Positions 43,399 through 53,363 are shown, numbered from the stretch's first letter. The stretch is DNA of 64,000 nt from Psychrobacter sp. (GCF_030454045.1 NZ_JAKDJE010000007.1:6289-70288), one strand, 5' to 3'. Notes: generated by a model from the letters alone, not told the origin. Numbers and translations are program-made.

Positions 43399-45018
43399 TC
43401 AGCTCGACTGCGATTGCAGGGCTTGACGGATATTGGCGGTAAATTCGCTAACATAGGTAAAGTGCTGATGCTGTGCATCCTCATCTAAAATAAACTGCTT
43501 GGCTTGATCGCACATGGCGACTAGATCGTCTATCAACTCTTGGTAGCTTAAGTTTTCTTCTCCAGCGCGCTTGATTAGATTGAGCTCGTGCAACAGTGTT
43601 TGCTGCTGTGCGCTGTTGACCCGTGCATAATTTAAATTGACCATGGCATAACATAAGGCTTTTAGTACCATCAAATCAGCGGCTGCATAGCGACGTATCT
43701 CGCCAAGTGATAGGTTGATAAAATCAGATATTTTTGGTGTGTGAGTGACCAACGCTAAGATGGCCAGTCGTTTTTGCTCCACCTCATCGTCAGAGCTGGT
43801 CTCTTCTGATTTTGGTATATAAAAATGATAAGGGCTTGGCGGTTGACGCCGCAACATAATACTCAAGCAACTTGTCAAAGACTGTATGCAATTGACGGCT
43901 GTCTTTGGGTCATTAATACCAGGAGACAGAGCTCGTATCGCAATTTCGGTCATTTGTCCCAAGCTGTAGGCAATGTCATCAGAATGCGCCAATCGTTGTT
44001 CGATACGCACGCAGCCGGTAAAGCGCTGCCAAAACATGCCATCAGGTGACCGCGGTATGATGGCAAGATGCGGTGACGCTGTTTTTTGCCGATTGTTTGG
44101 GTGCTCTGCTGGTCGTTGATAAAAATATCCAATGACGTTTTTATCGGTAATATACCCACCAAGATTGACATGTAGCTTTATCACCCCACCATAATCTTGT
44201 GACAGGGCAATCAATGACTCAAAATAGATCTGTTGTAGATAGCCTGAGTTTGGTGAATAAATAGGCATGGCAGGCCAGTGGTGAAATACCTCAACGTCAT
44301 GATGCTCAGCATCTCGCTGATGCTGAATATCGCACTGATCGCTGTACCAATAATAAATATTATTAATCGCATCATTACTGGCATTCTGGATAACATGAGA
44401 GGCTTGAATGGCATGTACCATATGCTGTACAAAATATACCAATAAAAGGGCACAAATAATGGCCATGATGATGGCGAAAGTGACGGCTAGTTGCGGTACG
44501 CCAAAGGACACATCGTATTTGTGGATAGATTTTAAGACGAGTAGGCTATAACTAAAGGTACCAATGAAAGCGCCAAGTACAAATTGATTGGGCGTATCTG
44601 TCAAAAAGTTGCGCAATAACCGTGGACCAAATTGTGACGATGCCATAGAGAGCACGGCAATCGTGATCGAAAACGTTGTACCTGCCACACCCAATACGGC
44701 ACCAGCAATAGCGGTCATAATCGCGCGTGCTGCATCATCATCACCAGTAAAGGCAAAAGAGATATTGCGTATCGTTTTACGATCAAAATGCTGATCAACC
44801 GTCACCAGCAAAGGCGCAAGTAAAATACCAGCAATCACGCAAGCCGTTGGGATAAACCAATAAGATCCAATAAGCTGCTGCCATAAAGCTCTTAGGCGAT
44901 CAGGTAAGTCAGTCAGCGTTTGCAGTGACCACAATTGAGTAAACTGCTTAAGCTTACTCTGGGCAGTATTAACCGTACGGATCCACACGCTTGTTTTATC
45001 GTTTTTGTGCGTTGTCAT
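43399..45018 (-). CDS. DUF2254 membrane protein
   Basis: 539 residues. Four predicted membrane helices lie in the first 220 residues (about 53-73, 102-127, 145-162, 180-205), with a large soluble C-terminal region. Family blocks include GTTFSITIAVLSMASSQFGP, FVLGAFIGTFSYSLLVLKSI and RALSPGINDPKTAVNCI. Function is unknown; the topology is similar to some channel-like proteins. It is in the same direction as yihY and the antiporter, with gaps of about 100-140 bases, so operon status is uncertain. Confidence 0.82.
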   Translation of the reverse strand: MTTHKNDKTSVWIRTVNTAQSKLKQFTQLWSLQTLTDLPDRLRALWQQLIGSYWFIPTACVIAGILLAPLLVTVDQHFDRKTIRNISFAFTGDDDAARAIMTAIAGAVLGVAGTTFSITIAVLSMASSQFGPRLLRNFLTDTPNQFVLGAFIGTFSYSLLVLKSIHKYDVSFGVPQLAVTFAIIMAIICALLLVYFVQHMVHAIQASHVIQNASNDAINNIYYWYSDQCDIQHQRDAEHHDVEVFHHWPAMPIYSPNSGYLQQIYFESLIALSQDYGGVIKLHVNLGGYITDKNVIGYFYQRPAEHPNNRQKTASPHLAIIPRSPDGMFWQRFTGCVRIEQRLAHSDDIAYSLGQMTEIAIRALSPGINDPKTAVNCIQSLTSCLSIMLRRQPPSPYHFYIPKSEETSSDDEVEQKRLAILALVTHTPKISDFINLSLGEIRRYAAADLMVLKALCYAMVNLNYARVNSAQQQTLLHELNLIKRAGEENLSYQELIDDLVAMCDQAKQFILDEDAQHQHFTYVSEFTANIRQALQSQSS

Positions 45019-45120
45019 ATACTCAAGATATCCAAAATAATAGTAAAGCTACTCGACAGCTTGATGCTTTACAAACTATTAAGTGAAGCATTTTTTAGGT
45101 AAGATCTTTTTGCTACTGTG

Positions 45121-46689
45121 TCAGCCACCCGCTTTTGGATTGTCAGCCTCAGTAATAATGGCGCTTTTATCATCACGCCTGCTTGACTCACGCTCAGTTG
45201 ACGTCTCGCCAGAGCCGAGAGGAATAATGGCCTCATTATGATGATCATCGTACTCAATATGGCTGTCTTTGTCATAGGCGATAGGGTCAAAATGTGGTGA
45301 TGACTCGATATCTGCATGGCTTATCTCATGGCGACCATTATCTAGGTCGTGACCTGTCAAAGACGCATCAGCCGCTGCCGTTTTTCTGAACAACTTGTCA
45401 TGACCATTTTTTCTATTAGAAGCCGATTTTTTGCGCGGTTCACTATTGGCGAATATAGCACTCAATGGCAGGTTTAATTGTTGCTTCGCATAGGCTTCTG
45501 TATGTTCAAAACGGTCTACCAATAAGCTGAGCCAAGGTTTTTGATCTTCTAGCTTCATCTCATCAAGCTCATCTTTGATCGGCAAGGGATAAGGCAATGT
45601 GCGATAAAAATCCCATAGCGTCATTCTACTCAAGTCTTTTTTGAGTACATAGTCATCGTCTTCGGTCATGGTGATGAGATTGCTGTCTTGTAGGTAATTA
45701 ATATAGGTATACCATTTTGGCAACTCCTTGCGTCCCAATACATTACGAAGTGCCTGCTCGCTGACGGCTTCACCCTTTAGGTGATGGGTATGTATCAAGT
45801 TGAGCATGTCCAATAGACTTAACAAAGGATGACGAGGGTAGACTTCTTCTGTCTCAAAAATAGTCAAGGTATAGCTGATCTCAACGCCCAGTAGAATAAG
45901 GTTCCATGACAAGAAAATCCATAGCAAAAATATAGGAAGCGCGGCAAAAGCCCCGTAGATCGCTTCGTAACTGGTAAAGTTGGCCATGACGGTACCAAAC
46001 AGATGCTTCATCAGCTCAAACAGGATAGCGACAAACACGCCTGCGATGGCTGCGTTTTTTAGCGGTACACGCGCCTTAGGAATGAACCAATACATCCCTA
46101 TAAAGCCGGCCATGGTGATACCAATCGATACAGCCTGTACCCAAAAGCCCCAATCGATACCATAACCTGCAATTTGTCGATTTAAAAAGCTCAAGCTTTG
46201 AACCGTACTTGAGGCAATAAAAGCGGTGCCTAAGACCAATGGCCCCAAGGTCACAATCGTCCAATAGCGCATCATGCTTTTAAGGCCACCTGAACGATTC
46301 TCTACCCGCCAGATTTGGTTGAAGGCGCGCTCAATGGTTGTCAGTGTCATGATGGTCGTCAAAAATAAAATGATGGCACCGATAATGGTTAGATTGGAGG
46401 ATTTTTCGGCGAAGTCATTGATATACTCACTTACTTGTAGACTCGATTGGGGTAACAAGTTGCTATAAATGACCTCATATATCTGTGCTCTTACAGAGGC
46501 GAGCGCTGGTACCGAAGATAAAATCATCAATAATACTGTTAGCACAGGCACGATCGACAACATGGTCGTGTAGGTGAGCGATGCTGCTTTTTGCTGACAG
46601 TTGTCTTCAAAAAAATGTCGAACCAAAAATCGCAAGAATTGAAACCAGCGTTGTTGTAGAAATGGCAGTTTTTGTGAGAATTTTTCCAT
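45121..46689 (-). CDS. YihY/BrkB-family inner membrane protein with long hydrophilic tail
   Basis: 522 residues. The N-terminal 290 form the YihY domain with six membrane helices and KAASLTYTTMLSIVPVLTVL. A winged-helix-like region follows at about 300-370 (EAVSEQALRNVLGRKELP). The last 120 residues are hydrophilic, rich in His, Asp, Ser and Glu, and probably disordered. Once called RNase BN by mistake, the family has no proven function. Length exceeds E. coli YihY (about 290) mainly through the C-terminal half. Confidence 0.83.
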   Translation of the reverse strand: MEKFSQKLPFLQQRWFQFLRFLVRHFFEDNCQQKAASLTYTTMLSIVPVLTVLLMILSSVPALASVRAQIYEVIYSNLLPQSSLQVSEYINDFAEKSSNLTIIGAIILFLTTIMTLTTIERAFNQIWRVENRSGGLKSMMRYWTIVTLGPLVLGTAFIASSTVQSLSFLNRQIAGYGIDWGFWVQAVSIGITMAGFIGMYWFIPKARVPLKNAAIAGVFVAILFELMKHLFGTVMANFTSYEAIYGAFAALPIFLLWIFLSWNLILLGVEISYTLTIFETEEVYPRHPLLSLLDMLNLIHTHHLKGEAVSEQALRNVLGRKELPKWYTYINYLQDSNLITMTEDDDYVLKKDLSRMTLWDFYRTLPYPLPIKDELDEMKLEDQKPWLSLLVDRFEHTEAYAKQQLNLPLSAIFANSEPRKKSASNRKNGHDKLFRKTAAADASLTGHDLDNGRHEISHADIESSPHFDPIAYDKDSHIEYDDHHNEAIIPLGSGETSTERESSRRDDKSAIITEADNPKAGG

Positions 46690-46977
46690 GTCGACCAGTT
46701 AGCAAAAGTAAGAGTGACAATAGTGTAACAAACATGCGCTGCTCACATCTGCGGTTTAATTGTGTCAAAATGCACAGCGCACAGCAGTGTAGAGTGAAAA
46801 CCGATATAATATAAACTATGTTATATACCGCGGTTATTTGCATGTCAGTGAATGACTCGGGCATAATGTGCACATATTTTACAATGCAGTTATAGGTTAT
46901 ATTTCGGTAGTATGAGACTAGACTATAGCGTCTGCCATAAAAGATAACATTAACGATTTTATAAGGAAGCTTTGCTA

Positions 46978-47595
46978 ATGAGTCAGACCGCCCCTTATGT
47001 ATTGGTGCTCTATTATTCTAACTACGGTACGACTAAGACATTGGCATATGCTATCGCTCAAGGAATTGAAGAGGCGGGCATGAATGCACGTATCCGAACC
47101 GTGCCGACCGTTGCGCCTGAAACGACATCAAGCAAACCTGCGATACCTGATGAGGGCGACTTGTACTGTACGATGGATGACCTAAAAGACTGTAGTGGTC
47201 TGGCGCTCGGTAGTCCGACGCATTTTGGCAATATGTCTGCGCCCATGAAGTATTTTTGGGACAATACCGTGACGCTTTGGCTGGCGGGTAATTTACAGAA
47301 CAAACCAGCTTCGGTATTTACGGCGACAGGCTCGATGCATGGCGGGCAAGAAACTACCTTGCTGACCATGATGTTGCCATTGATGCATCACGGTATGGTC
47401 ATCGTGGGTGTGCCCTACGCAGAGCCTGCATTGAATCGTACGCACCGCGGTGGTACGCCTTATGGTGCCAGTCATGTCAGTGGTGCGGCGCATGATCAGC
47501 CAGTATCGGCAGACGAGCGTGACTTAGGTATTGCACAAGGACGCCGTCTGGCAATTACTGCTACAGCCTTAGCACAAGCAAACTGGGACCGCTAA
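46978..47595 (+). CDS. wrbA: NAD(P)H:quinone oxidoreductase, WrbA family
   Basis: Flavodoxin-fold FMN enzyme that reduces quinones by two electrons and avoids semiquinone radicals. It has 205 residues with the phosphate-binding loop YYSNYGTTKTLA, the block GSPTHFGNMSAPMKYFWD, and GSMHGGQETTLLTMMLPLMHH. An insert near PAIPDEGDLYCTMDDL is common in the family. I prefer ATG 46978; a TTG six bases upstream is in frame. It is followed by a DUF2069 gene, a common gammaproteobacterial pairing. Confidence 0.9.
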   Translation: MSQTAPYVLVLYYSNYGTTKTLAYAIAQGIEEAGMNARIRTVPTVAPETTSSKPAIPDEGDLYCTMDDLKDCSGLALGSPTHFGNMSAPMKYFWDNTVTLWLAGNLQNKPASVFTATGSMHGGQETTLLTMMLPLMHHGMVIVGVPYAEPALNRTHRGGTPYGASHVSGAAHDQPVSADERDLGIAQGRRLAITATALAQANWDR

Positions 47596-47720
47596 GCCAT
47601 TCATAGATAACGGATGCTATCGCTCGAACGATATACCTCACCACTTTTGCACTTACATATTGATAATGACGTGCTGATAGCTGAATGTCAGGCTAATCAT
47701 TTAGGAAACACAGATATCTA

Positions 47721-48173
47721 ATGGCTAAAAACCGCTCCGATAGTAAATTCCCCAAAGCTATTAAGCCGGTTGCGCCTATAGCCAAGCGCTTGGCGGTCAC
47801 GTGGCTGATTTGGCTCGTTTATAGATTGCTTGGACTGCCTATTTTTATTAGCATCTTTAACCCAAGTAGCCCAGACATCATCGGCGGGATCGTTTGGCAA
47901 GCGTTATGGTTGGTGCCAGCACTTATATTGACACCGTGGATATTACGTGGACGCTCACCTTATGCTCTCTTAATCAGTAGTATGTTTACGCTGGTATATC
48001 TGGGCGCAAGTGGCGTGGTGCTATTTACTCGTATATATGGCAGTAGCTGGGCTGAGATCGCCGTATACCTTATCGACTTTGTGTGGCTACTTGCCATTAA
48101 TGTCTGGCTCTTTATTTTGCTAAAACGCCTGCCATCAATGAATAATGTTGTAAAAACCCCACGTTCTCGCTAG
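47721..48173 (+). CDS. DUF2069 membrane protein
   Basis: 150 residues with about four predicted membrane helices (roughly 26-44, 55-78, 82-106, 112-136), short basic ends and the pattern TPWILRGRSPYALLISSMFTL that matches DUF2069. Function is unknown. The family is often encoded next to wrbA, which supports the call. Confidence 0.7.
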   Translation: MAKNRSDSKFPKAIKPVAPIAKRLAVTWLIWLVYRLLGLPIFISIFNPSSPDIIGGIVWQALWLVPALILTPWILRGRSPYALLISSMFTLVYLGASGVVLFTRIYGSSWAEIAVYLIDFVWLLAINVWLFILLKRLPSMNNVVKTPRSR

Positions 48174-48234
48174 TATTTTTATAGTATGAAAGAAACGGTT
48201 TATATCGATAGCTTCTACTCTTAAACTTCAAACA

Positions 48235-48271
48235 TAAAAAAGCGGCGCTCCAAATAGGACGCCGCTTTTTT
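48235..48271. terminator. Bidirectional terminator between the DUF2069 and DUF3108 genes
   Basis: AGCGGCG (48241-48247) pairs with CGCCGCT (48260-48266), with A and T runs on the two sides. Confidence 0.9.
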
Positions 48272-48312
48272 ATTGCAATATTACTTTCAACGCTTCTGTC
48301 CATATACTTAGA

Positions 48313-49083
48313 TTAGTTGACTTTGGTCAATTCTAAATCCATTTTTTTGCCATCATTGATCTGACTGACTTTGATTGGCAGATAGTCCAAGCTTGGTGCC
48401 AACCAAAAGCTGGTAGAGCGACTGTTATCGTCATGGACTCGGTCTACACGCACGGTATCAAATGTCCCAGCTGGTACCGTAATCTTGGTGCTGCCAGATT
48501 TTTTAAATGGGGTCTTTTCGATTTTGCCTTTCTTCGCCATGTAGTAATTACCAGAGAATTTGCCATTTAATAGGTCTTGGCGAATTTGCACCTCAAGGCT
48601 CAAGTCATCAAAGGCTTGCTGCGACATATTCATGGTCGTACTCTTGCCCTTATAGTTACTGGTGACTTTATTGGCACTTGGGTTAAAGTCTAGCTTGTGC
48701 GTGCGGCCCATACCTAATAGCTTGTACGTGGTACTGGCTTGGGTTGGGACGACATTGTTGCCACTGATCGTAAAAGTGCTGTGTTGTGAGGCACTAGCCA
48801 CGCCAGCGACGCGAGCTTTGACGTTATATTTCCATGTGTTGCCAGACTTGCTGAGCGTGCGAGTCGCCGTACCTTTATATTTGTCTTCAACAGTAAAGCT
48901 ATAACTGGCCGTTGACGGTTGAACAGTTTTGGCGTTAGCAAGGGTAGGTGCGGTCATACTCAAAGCTCCAATGGTAGAGATGCTGACACCTGTGATCAGT
49001 GCAGACAAAAACTTGGACGGTTTGCGGTTCGTGTTATTAGAACCATCTTTTAGTGATGATTGATTCGTTGGCAGAAAACTCAT
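48313..49083 (-). CDS. DUF3108 exported protein
   Basis: 256 residues. A signal peptide follows a longer polar N-terminus: hydrophobic core at about residues 27-44 and probable cleavage after ANA near residue 50. The rest is beta-rich with YSFTVEDKYKGTATRTL and the C-terminal SFWLAPSLDYLPIKVSQ, the DUF3108 pattern. Function is unknown, likely periplasmic. I chose ATG 49083, which follows GAGGT; the frame is open 13 codons further. Confidence 0.8.
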   Translation of the reverse strand: MSFLPTNQSSLKDGSNNTNRKPSKFLSALITGVSISTIGALSMTAPTLANAKTVQPSTASYSFTVEDKYKGTATRTLSKSGNTWKYNVKARVAGVASASQHSTFTISGNNVVPTQASTTYKLLGMGRTHKLDFNPSANKVTSNYKGKSTTMNMSQQAFDDLSLEVQIRQDLLNGKFSGNYYMAKKGKIEKTPFKKSGSTKITVPAGTFDTVRVDRVHDDNSRSTSFWLAPSLDYLPIKVSQINDGKKMDLELTKVN

Positions 49084-49515
49084 AAATACCTCTTTATTAA
49101 TACGATGCTGATAGAGCAGCATCTGTCGTTCTTATTATGGTTACAACGCTCATAATGGTCATACTCTGTTACATTTTCAAGGGTAACCATCGACTACTCT
49201 GTGTAATGCCTGTAGCAAATGTTGCTATGAGCATTGAGAGCTCGATCAAAGGTAACGTGCTGTAAAGCCAGCAATAGACGATCAATAAACAGAAATAAGG
49301 GCCAATTGAATGGCATCAACTGCTAGCAGAATAATCTTGTAAATTTTTGGGCTTTACACTTGAACCCAACCTATATTGCCCCCACTTTTTGTTACAAGCT
49401 CAAAGCGTATCTTTAGGCTGCTATTACGAAATAGTAACGCTTATAGATACTGATATTGAGACTATCAATTCAAATAAACCCTTAATGTAAACAACCAATT
49501 TTTGGAGTCATATCG
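49084..49515. other. 432-base divergent region before groES
   Basis: No gene. The right part holds the heat-shock promoter at 49359-49385 and a groES leader of about 120 bases. A CIRCE-type HrcA repeat is absent, so heat control probably runs through sigma-32 alone. Confidence 0.6.
49359..49385 (+). promoter_or_regulatory. Sigma-32 (heat-shock) promoter of groESL
   Basis: CTTGAA (49359-49364) is followed after 15 bases by CCCCAC (49380-49385), in a CCCCCACTT context, close to the sigma-32 consensus CTTGAA...CCCCAT. It lies about 130 bases before groES. Confidence 0.75.
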
Positions 49516-49806
49516 ATGAACATTCGTCCTTTACATGACCGTATTGTCGTCCGCCGCATAGAAGAAGAGCAAAAGACAGCGGGTGGTATTTTATTGCCAG
49601 GTTCTGCACAAGAAAAACCATCACAAGGTGAAATCCTTGCTGTTGGTAATGGTCAAATTCGTGACAACGGCGAAACTCGCGCATTGGATGTAAAAGCTGG
49701 CGACAAAGTCTTGTTCGGTCAATATGCTGGTCAAACGGTGAAGGTTGACGGTGAAGAATTGTTGATTATGAAAGAGTCTGATGTATTGGGCGTGCTAGAA
49801 GGTTAA
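49516..49806 (+). CDS. groES: Co-chaperonin GroES
   Basis: 96-residue subunit of the seven-membered lid of the GroEL cage. It opens MNIRPLHDRIVVRR, has the mobile loop EEEQKTAGGILLPGSAQEKPSQG that contacts GroEL, and ends LLIMKESDVLGVLEG. The ATG follows TGGAGT. groEL lies 99 bases downstream in the same operon. Confidence 0.98.
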   Translation: MNIRPLHDRIVVRRIEEEQKTAGGILLPGSAQEKPSQGEILAVGNGQIRDNGETRALDVKAGDKVLFGQYAGQTVKVDGEELLIMKESDVLGVLEG

Positions 49807-49905
49807 TCCTTTTATACTCAGCATCTCTCTGACATTGATTTTTGATAAAAATAACTCAAATCATTCAATTGTATTCTCATACTTATAATAGTGGAGTAAT
49901 TTAAC

Positions 49906-51555
49906 ATGGCAAAAGACGTAAAATTCGGCATAGATGCCCGTAAACAAATGATGGACGGTGTCAACGTTCTAGCAAACGCAGTACGTGTCACCCTAGGCCC
50001 TAAAGGTCGTAACGTTGTTATCGATAAATCTTTTGGCGCACCTACTATCACTAAAGATGGTGTATCGGTTGCCAAAGAAATCGAGCTTGAAAATAAATTC
50101 GAAAACATGGGCGCTCAGCTCGTTCGTGAAGTGGCTAGCCGCACCAATGATGTTGCTGGTGATGGTACAACGACTGCGACCGTATTGGCTCAGTCAATCT
50201 TGCAAGAAGGCATGAAGTCAGTCGCTGCTGGCATGAACCCAATGGATCTTAAGCGCGGTATCGACAAAGCCGTTCGCGCCGCCGTTCAAGAAATCCATAA
50301 CCTATCAACGCCAGCTGATGACGAAAAAGCCATCGCGCAAGTAGGTTCTATCTCTGCCAACTCAGACACCAAAATCGGTGAATTGATCTCGCAAGCGATG
50401 CAAAAAGTTGGTAAGCAAGGCGTTATCACCGTTGAAGAAGGGTCAAGCTTTGAAGATACCCTAGAAGTGGTCGAAGGTATGCAGTTTGACCGTGGTTATA
50501 TCAGCCCATACTTTGCTAACAAGCAAGACAGCCTGACTGCTGAATTTGAAAACCCATATATCCTATTGGTTGACAAAAAAATCAGCAATATCCGTGAGAT
50601 CGTGCCATTACTTGAGCAAGTCATGCAGCAAAGCAAGCCATTGCTAATCATCGCTGAAGACGTAGAAAACGAAGCGTTGGCAACTCTAGTTGTAAATAAC
50701 ATGCGTGGCGGCCTAAAAACTTGTGCCGTTAAAGCACCAGGTTTTGGCGATCGTCGTAAAGCCATGCTAGAAGACATCGCAACGCTAACGGGCGGCACGG
50801 TAATCTCTGAAGAGATTGGCCTAAGCCTAGAGACGGCGACGCTTGAGCAATTGGGTACTGCGAAAAAAGTCACTGTTGGTAAAGAAAACACCGTGATCGT
50901 TGATGGCGCTGGTAACTCAGCTGACATCGAAAACCGTGTTGAGTCTATCAACCGTCAGATCGCAGAGTCTACTTCTGATTACGATAAAGAAAAACTACAA
51001 GAGCGTGTTGCGAAACTGGCAGGCGGCGTAGCAGTAATCAAAGTTGGCGCAGCGACTGAAACTGAAATGAAAGAGAAGAAAGACCGTGTTGACGATGCGC
51101 TACATGCCACTCGTGCAGCGGTTGAAGAAGGCGTCGTGCCTGGTGGTGGTGTTGCGCTCGTACGTGCGCTTAACGTGTTAGCTGACCTAACTGGCGACAA
51201 TCAAGACCAAGACGCAGGTATCAACATCCTACGCCGCGCGATGGAAGCACCGTTACGTCAAATCGTTACCAACGCTGGCGAAGAAGCATCAGTTGTGGTT
51301 AACGCAGTGAAAAACGGCACGGGCAACTACGGCTACAATGCTGCCTCTGGTGAGTACGGCGATATGCTTGAGATGGGTATCCTTGATCCAGCCAAAGTAT
51401 CACGCTCAGCACTAGAAAACGCAGCATCAGTGGCTGGTCTCATGCTGACCACTGAAGCCATGATCACTGACATACCAGAAAAAGATGACGGTATGGCAGG
51501 TATGGGCGCTGCTGGTGGTATGGGCGGCATGGGTGGTATGGGCGGCATGATGTAA
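49906..51555 (+). CDS. groL: Chaperonin GroEL
   Basis: 549-residue ATP-driven chaperonin that folds proteins inside a double seven-membered ring. The ATP-site block VAGDGTTTATVLAQ carries the conserved Asp near residue 87. The apical domain and the GGGVALVRA block are normal. The C-terminal tail is the GGM repeat (AAGGMGGMGGMGGMM) that projects into the cavity. Only one copy is seen in the window. Confidence 0.98.
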   Translation: MAKDVKFGIDARKQMMDGVNVLANAVRVTLGPKGRNVVIDKSFGAPTITKDGVSVAKEIELENKFENMGAQLVREVASRTNDVAGDGTTTATVLAQSILQEGMKSVAAGMNPMDLKRGIDKAVRAAVQEIHNLSTPADDEKAIAQVGSISANSDTKIGELISQAMQKVGKQGVITVEEGSSFEDTLEVVEGMQFDRGYISPYFANKQDSLTAEFENPYILLVDKKISNIREIVPLLEQVMQQSKPLLIIAEDVENEALATLVVNNMRGGLKTCAVKAPGFGDRRKAMLEDIATLTGGTVISEEIGLSLETATLEQLGTAKKVTVGKENTVIVDGAGNSADIENRVESINRQIAESTSDYDKEKLQERVAKLAGGVAVIKVGAATETEMKEKKDRVDDALHATRAAVEEGVVPGGGVALVRALNVLADLTGDNQDQDAGINILRRAMEAPLRQIVTNAGEEASVVVNAVKNGTGNYGYNAASGEYGDMLEMGILDPAKVSRSALENAASVAGLMLTTEAMITDIPEKDDGMAGMGAAGGMGGMGGMGGMM

Positions 51556-51696
51556 TTTTACTGTCGCTGCAAAGTGGTTTTTCTTTGTTAGACGCGCTCA
51601 ATGTACAATAAGTACTATTTTCGCTCGTCTTCCTTGATAAATCACTTTTCGCAAAAAGTAAAATCAACCTCATAAAGTCTATTTGACTACTAAAGG

Positions 51697-51728
51697 TTCT
51701 GCTATCGAAAGATAGCAGGGCTTTTTTA
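51697..51728 (+). terminator. Intrinsic terminator after groEL
   Basis: CTGCTATC (51699-51706) pairs with GATAGCAG (51711-51718) with a stable GAAA tetraloop, followed by GG, C and a T run. It lies about 140 bases after groEL. Confidence 0.85.
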
Positions 51729-51842
51729 TGCTCGATAATAAAGTTATGTAATAATTCAATTTCACTAGCTATTTATATTAATCTTAATAGACTTAACGTC
51801 AGGGAAGGCCGTGCTCGAGATTGCCCATTAGTGTTAAAAGTC

Positions 51843-52298
51843 TCACACAAAAATAGGTAAAGTCGTCTTGTTAATAACCTTTCTCACCGACAAATGAGTG
51901 TGTATATCTTTGACGCTAGCAAGTTTGTGCAGCTTACGTGTGAAGCGCTCATAACCATCGAGATTTGGGCTGACTACTTCTAATAAATAATCGTAAGAAC
52001 CCGATACCACATGTCCATTGATAACCTCGTCCATATTGGACAATGCACTCTCGAAAGCTGCAATAGACTCTTCTTGGTGGCTGTTGAGACTCACCTCTAC
52101 AAAAAAACTCATGGTAATACCTGCTTTGGCTTTATTGACGTTCGCTTGGTAGTTTTCTATATAACCCTCATCTTCCAAACGCTTTAGGCGTCTTGCACAA
52201 GGAGATGGCGACAGCCCTACGCGTTCGGAAAGTTCTGCCGTAGATAAGCGTCCCTCTTTTTGGAGTACTTCTAAGATATGACGATCAATTTTATCCAT
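51843..52298 (-). CDS. Lrp/AsnC-family transcriptional regulator
   Basis: 151 residues. The N-terminal AsnC-type helix-turn-helix (residues 1-60) has HILEVLQKEGRLSTAELSER and GLSPSPCARRLKRLEDEGYI. The C-terminal RAM ligand-binding domain follows, with VSGSYDYLLEVVSPNL. It is transcribed divergently from the EamA exporter, 141 bases apart, which suggests it controls that gene in response to an amino acid. The ligand is not predictable. It is not a global Lrp orthologue on similarity alone. Confidence 0.88.
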   Translation of the reverse strand: MDKIDRHILEVLQKEGRLSTAELSERVGLSPSPCARRLKRLEDEGYIENYQANVNKAKAGITMSFFVEVSLNSHQEESIAAFESALSNMDEVINGHVVSGSYDYLLEVVSPNLDGYERFTRKLHKLASVKDIHTHLSVRKVINKTTLPIFV

Positions 52299-52439
52299 AA
52301 TTTATCCTTTGGCTTTTTAAGCCAAGAATTTTGATTTAATTGGCATTATCCACCAAATATTTGGGAAATTGCAATAAATAAATAGAGATAAAAGCGCGTA
52401 TTTTAATCGATAATTGGTCTTTGTATACCAGCATAAGAC

Positions 52440-53363
52440 ATGATTATGAATACGATATTTCTCCCATCAGCACGCAAAAACCCTTTGTTCATTATGTCGC
52501 CGTTAACCAAAGGCTATGTGGCGATGAGTGTTGTGTTATTGATTTGGTCAGGATTTGCGTTGACTGTGCGTGCGGTTGGGGCGTCGCCTCTTAGTATTGC
52601 CGATGTCATGCTCATTCGCTTTAGTGTGCCGCTAGTCTTGTTGACCCCTTGGGTACGCGCTCATTGGCAAGACATCAAAAGCATAAGACTACCAGCTATC
52701 CTATTTATTTTACTTGGCGGCGTGCCTTTTCTTCTGTTAGCAGCTTTTGGGGCCAGCACAGTGCCAGCAGCTTACATGGGGACTATTTTGACAGGGACAC
52801 CAGTGTTCTTTGCTGCCTTGCTGTCTTTTATTCTTTATCGTCAGCGAATATCGCTCAGAAAATTTGCTGCATTGATCCTTATTTTCTTTGGTATCGCGAC
52901 GATGATTGGCGGGAGGGCAGAGGCCATACCCATTAGCTTGCTGTATGGTGTGGGGTTACTGTTGCTGGCAAGCCTGATTTGGGCGGGTTATACCTTGGGG
53001 TTAAAAAGCACCAAGCTAAGCCCAATAGTGATCGCTATCGTACTCTCTTGTACCTCTTTTTTTCTGACATTGGTGATGGTTTTATCTGGCATTATGGAGA
53101 CCAATATAGGGTCTGTATCCTTTAATGAGGTGCTGCCTTTTATCTTAGTACAAGGCCTTGGGGTAGGAGTGGTATCAACCCTTGCATTTTCTTATGCGGT
53201 CAAACAATTGGGTTCTATTCGTACTTTGTTGCTTGGCTCGTTGTCGCCAGGATTAACCGCTATACTGGCGACGCTGATACTTAAGGAGTCTCTATCACTC
53301 ATCATGATATGCGGCATTGTAATCAGCACCATCGGTGTCATCTTGTCCAATCGAGCGAAATAA
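52440..53363 (+). CDS. EamA-family (DMT) metabolite exporter
   Basis: 307 residues with ten predicted membrane helices in two EamA repeats (about 25-155 and 170-305). The motif VLLIWSGFALTVRAVGASPLS near the start and AYMGTILTGTPVFFAALLSF fit the drug/metabolite transporter superfamily. The substrate is unknown; the divergent AsnC-type regulator suggests an amino acid or related compound. The start is unclear: ATG 52440, 52446 or 52494, none with a good ribosome binding site. Confidence 0.85.
   Translation: MIMNTIFLPSARKNPLFIMSPLTKGYVAMSVVLLIWSGFALTVRAVGASPLSIADVMLIRFSVPLVLLTPWVRAHWQDIKSIRLPAILFILLGGVPFLLLAAFGASTVPAAYMGTILTGTPVFFAALLSFILYRQRISLRKFAALILIFFGIATMIGGRAEAIPISLLYGVGLLLLASLIWAGYTLGLKSTKLSPIVIAIVLSCTSFFLTLVMVLSGIMETNIGSVSFNEVLPFILVQGLGVGVVSTLAFSYAVKQLGSIRTLLLGSLSPGLTAILATLILKESLSLIMICGIVISTIGVILSNRAK

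Noticed and set aside
46581..46873. Short overlapping frames on both strands between yihY and wrbA
   Set aside because: They overlap the yihY start and the promoter gap, with no homology or ribosome binding site.
51480..51555. Tandem GGTATGGGC-like repeats
   Set aside because: These encode the normal GGM tail of GroEL and are not an independent repeat element.
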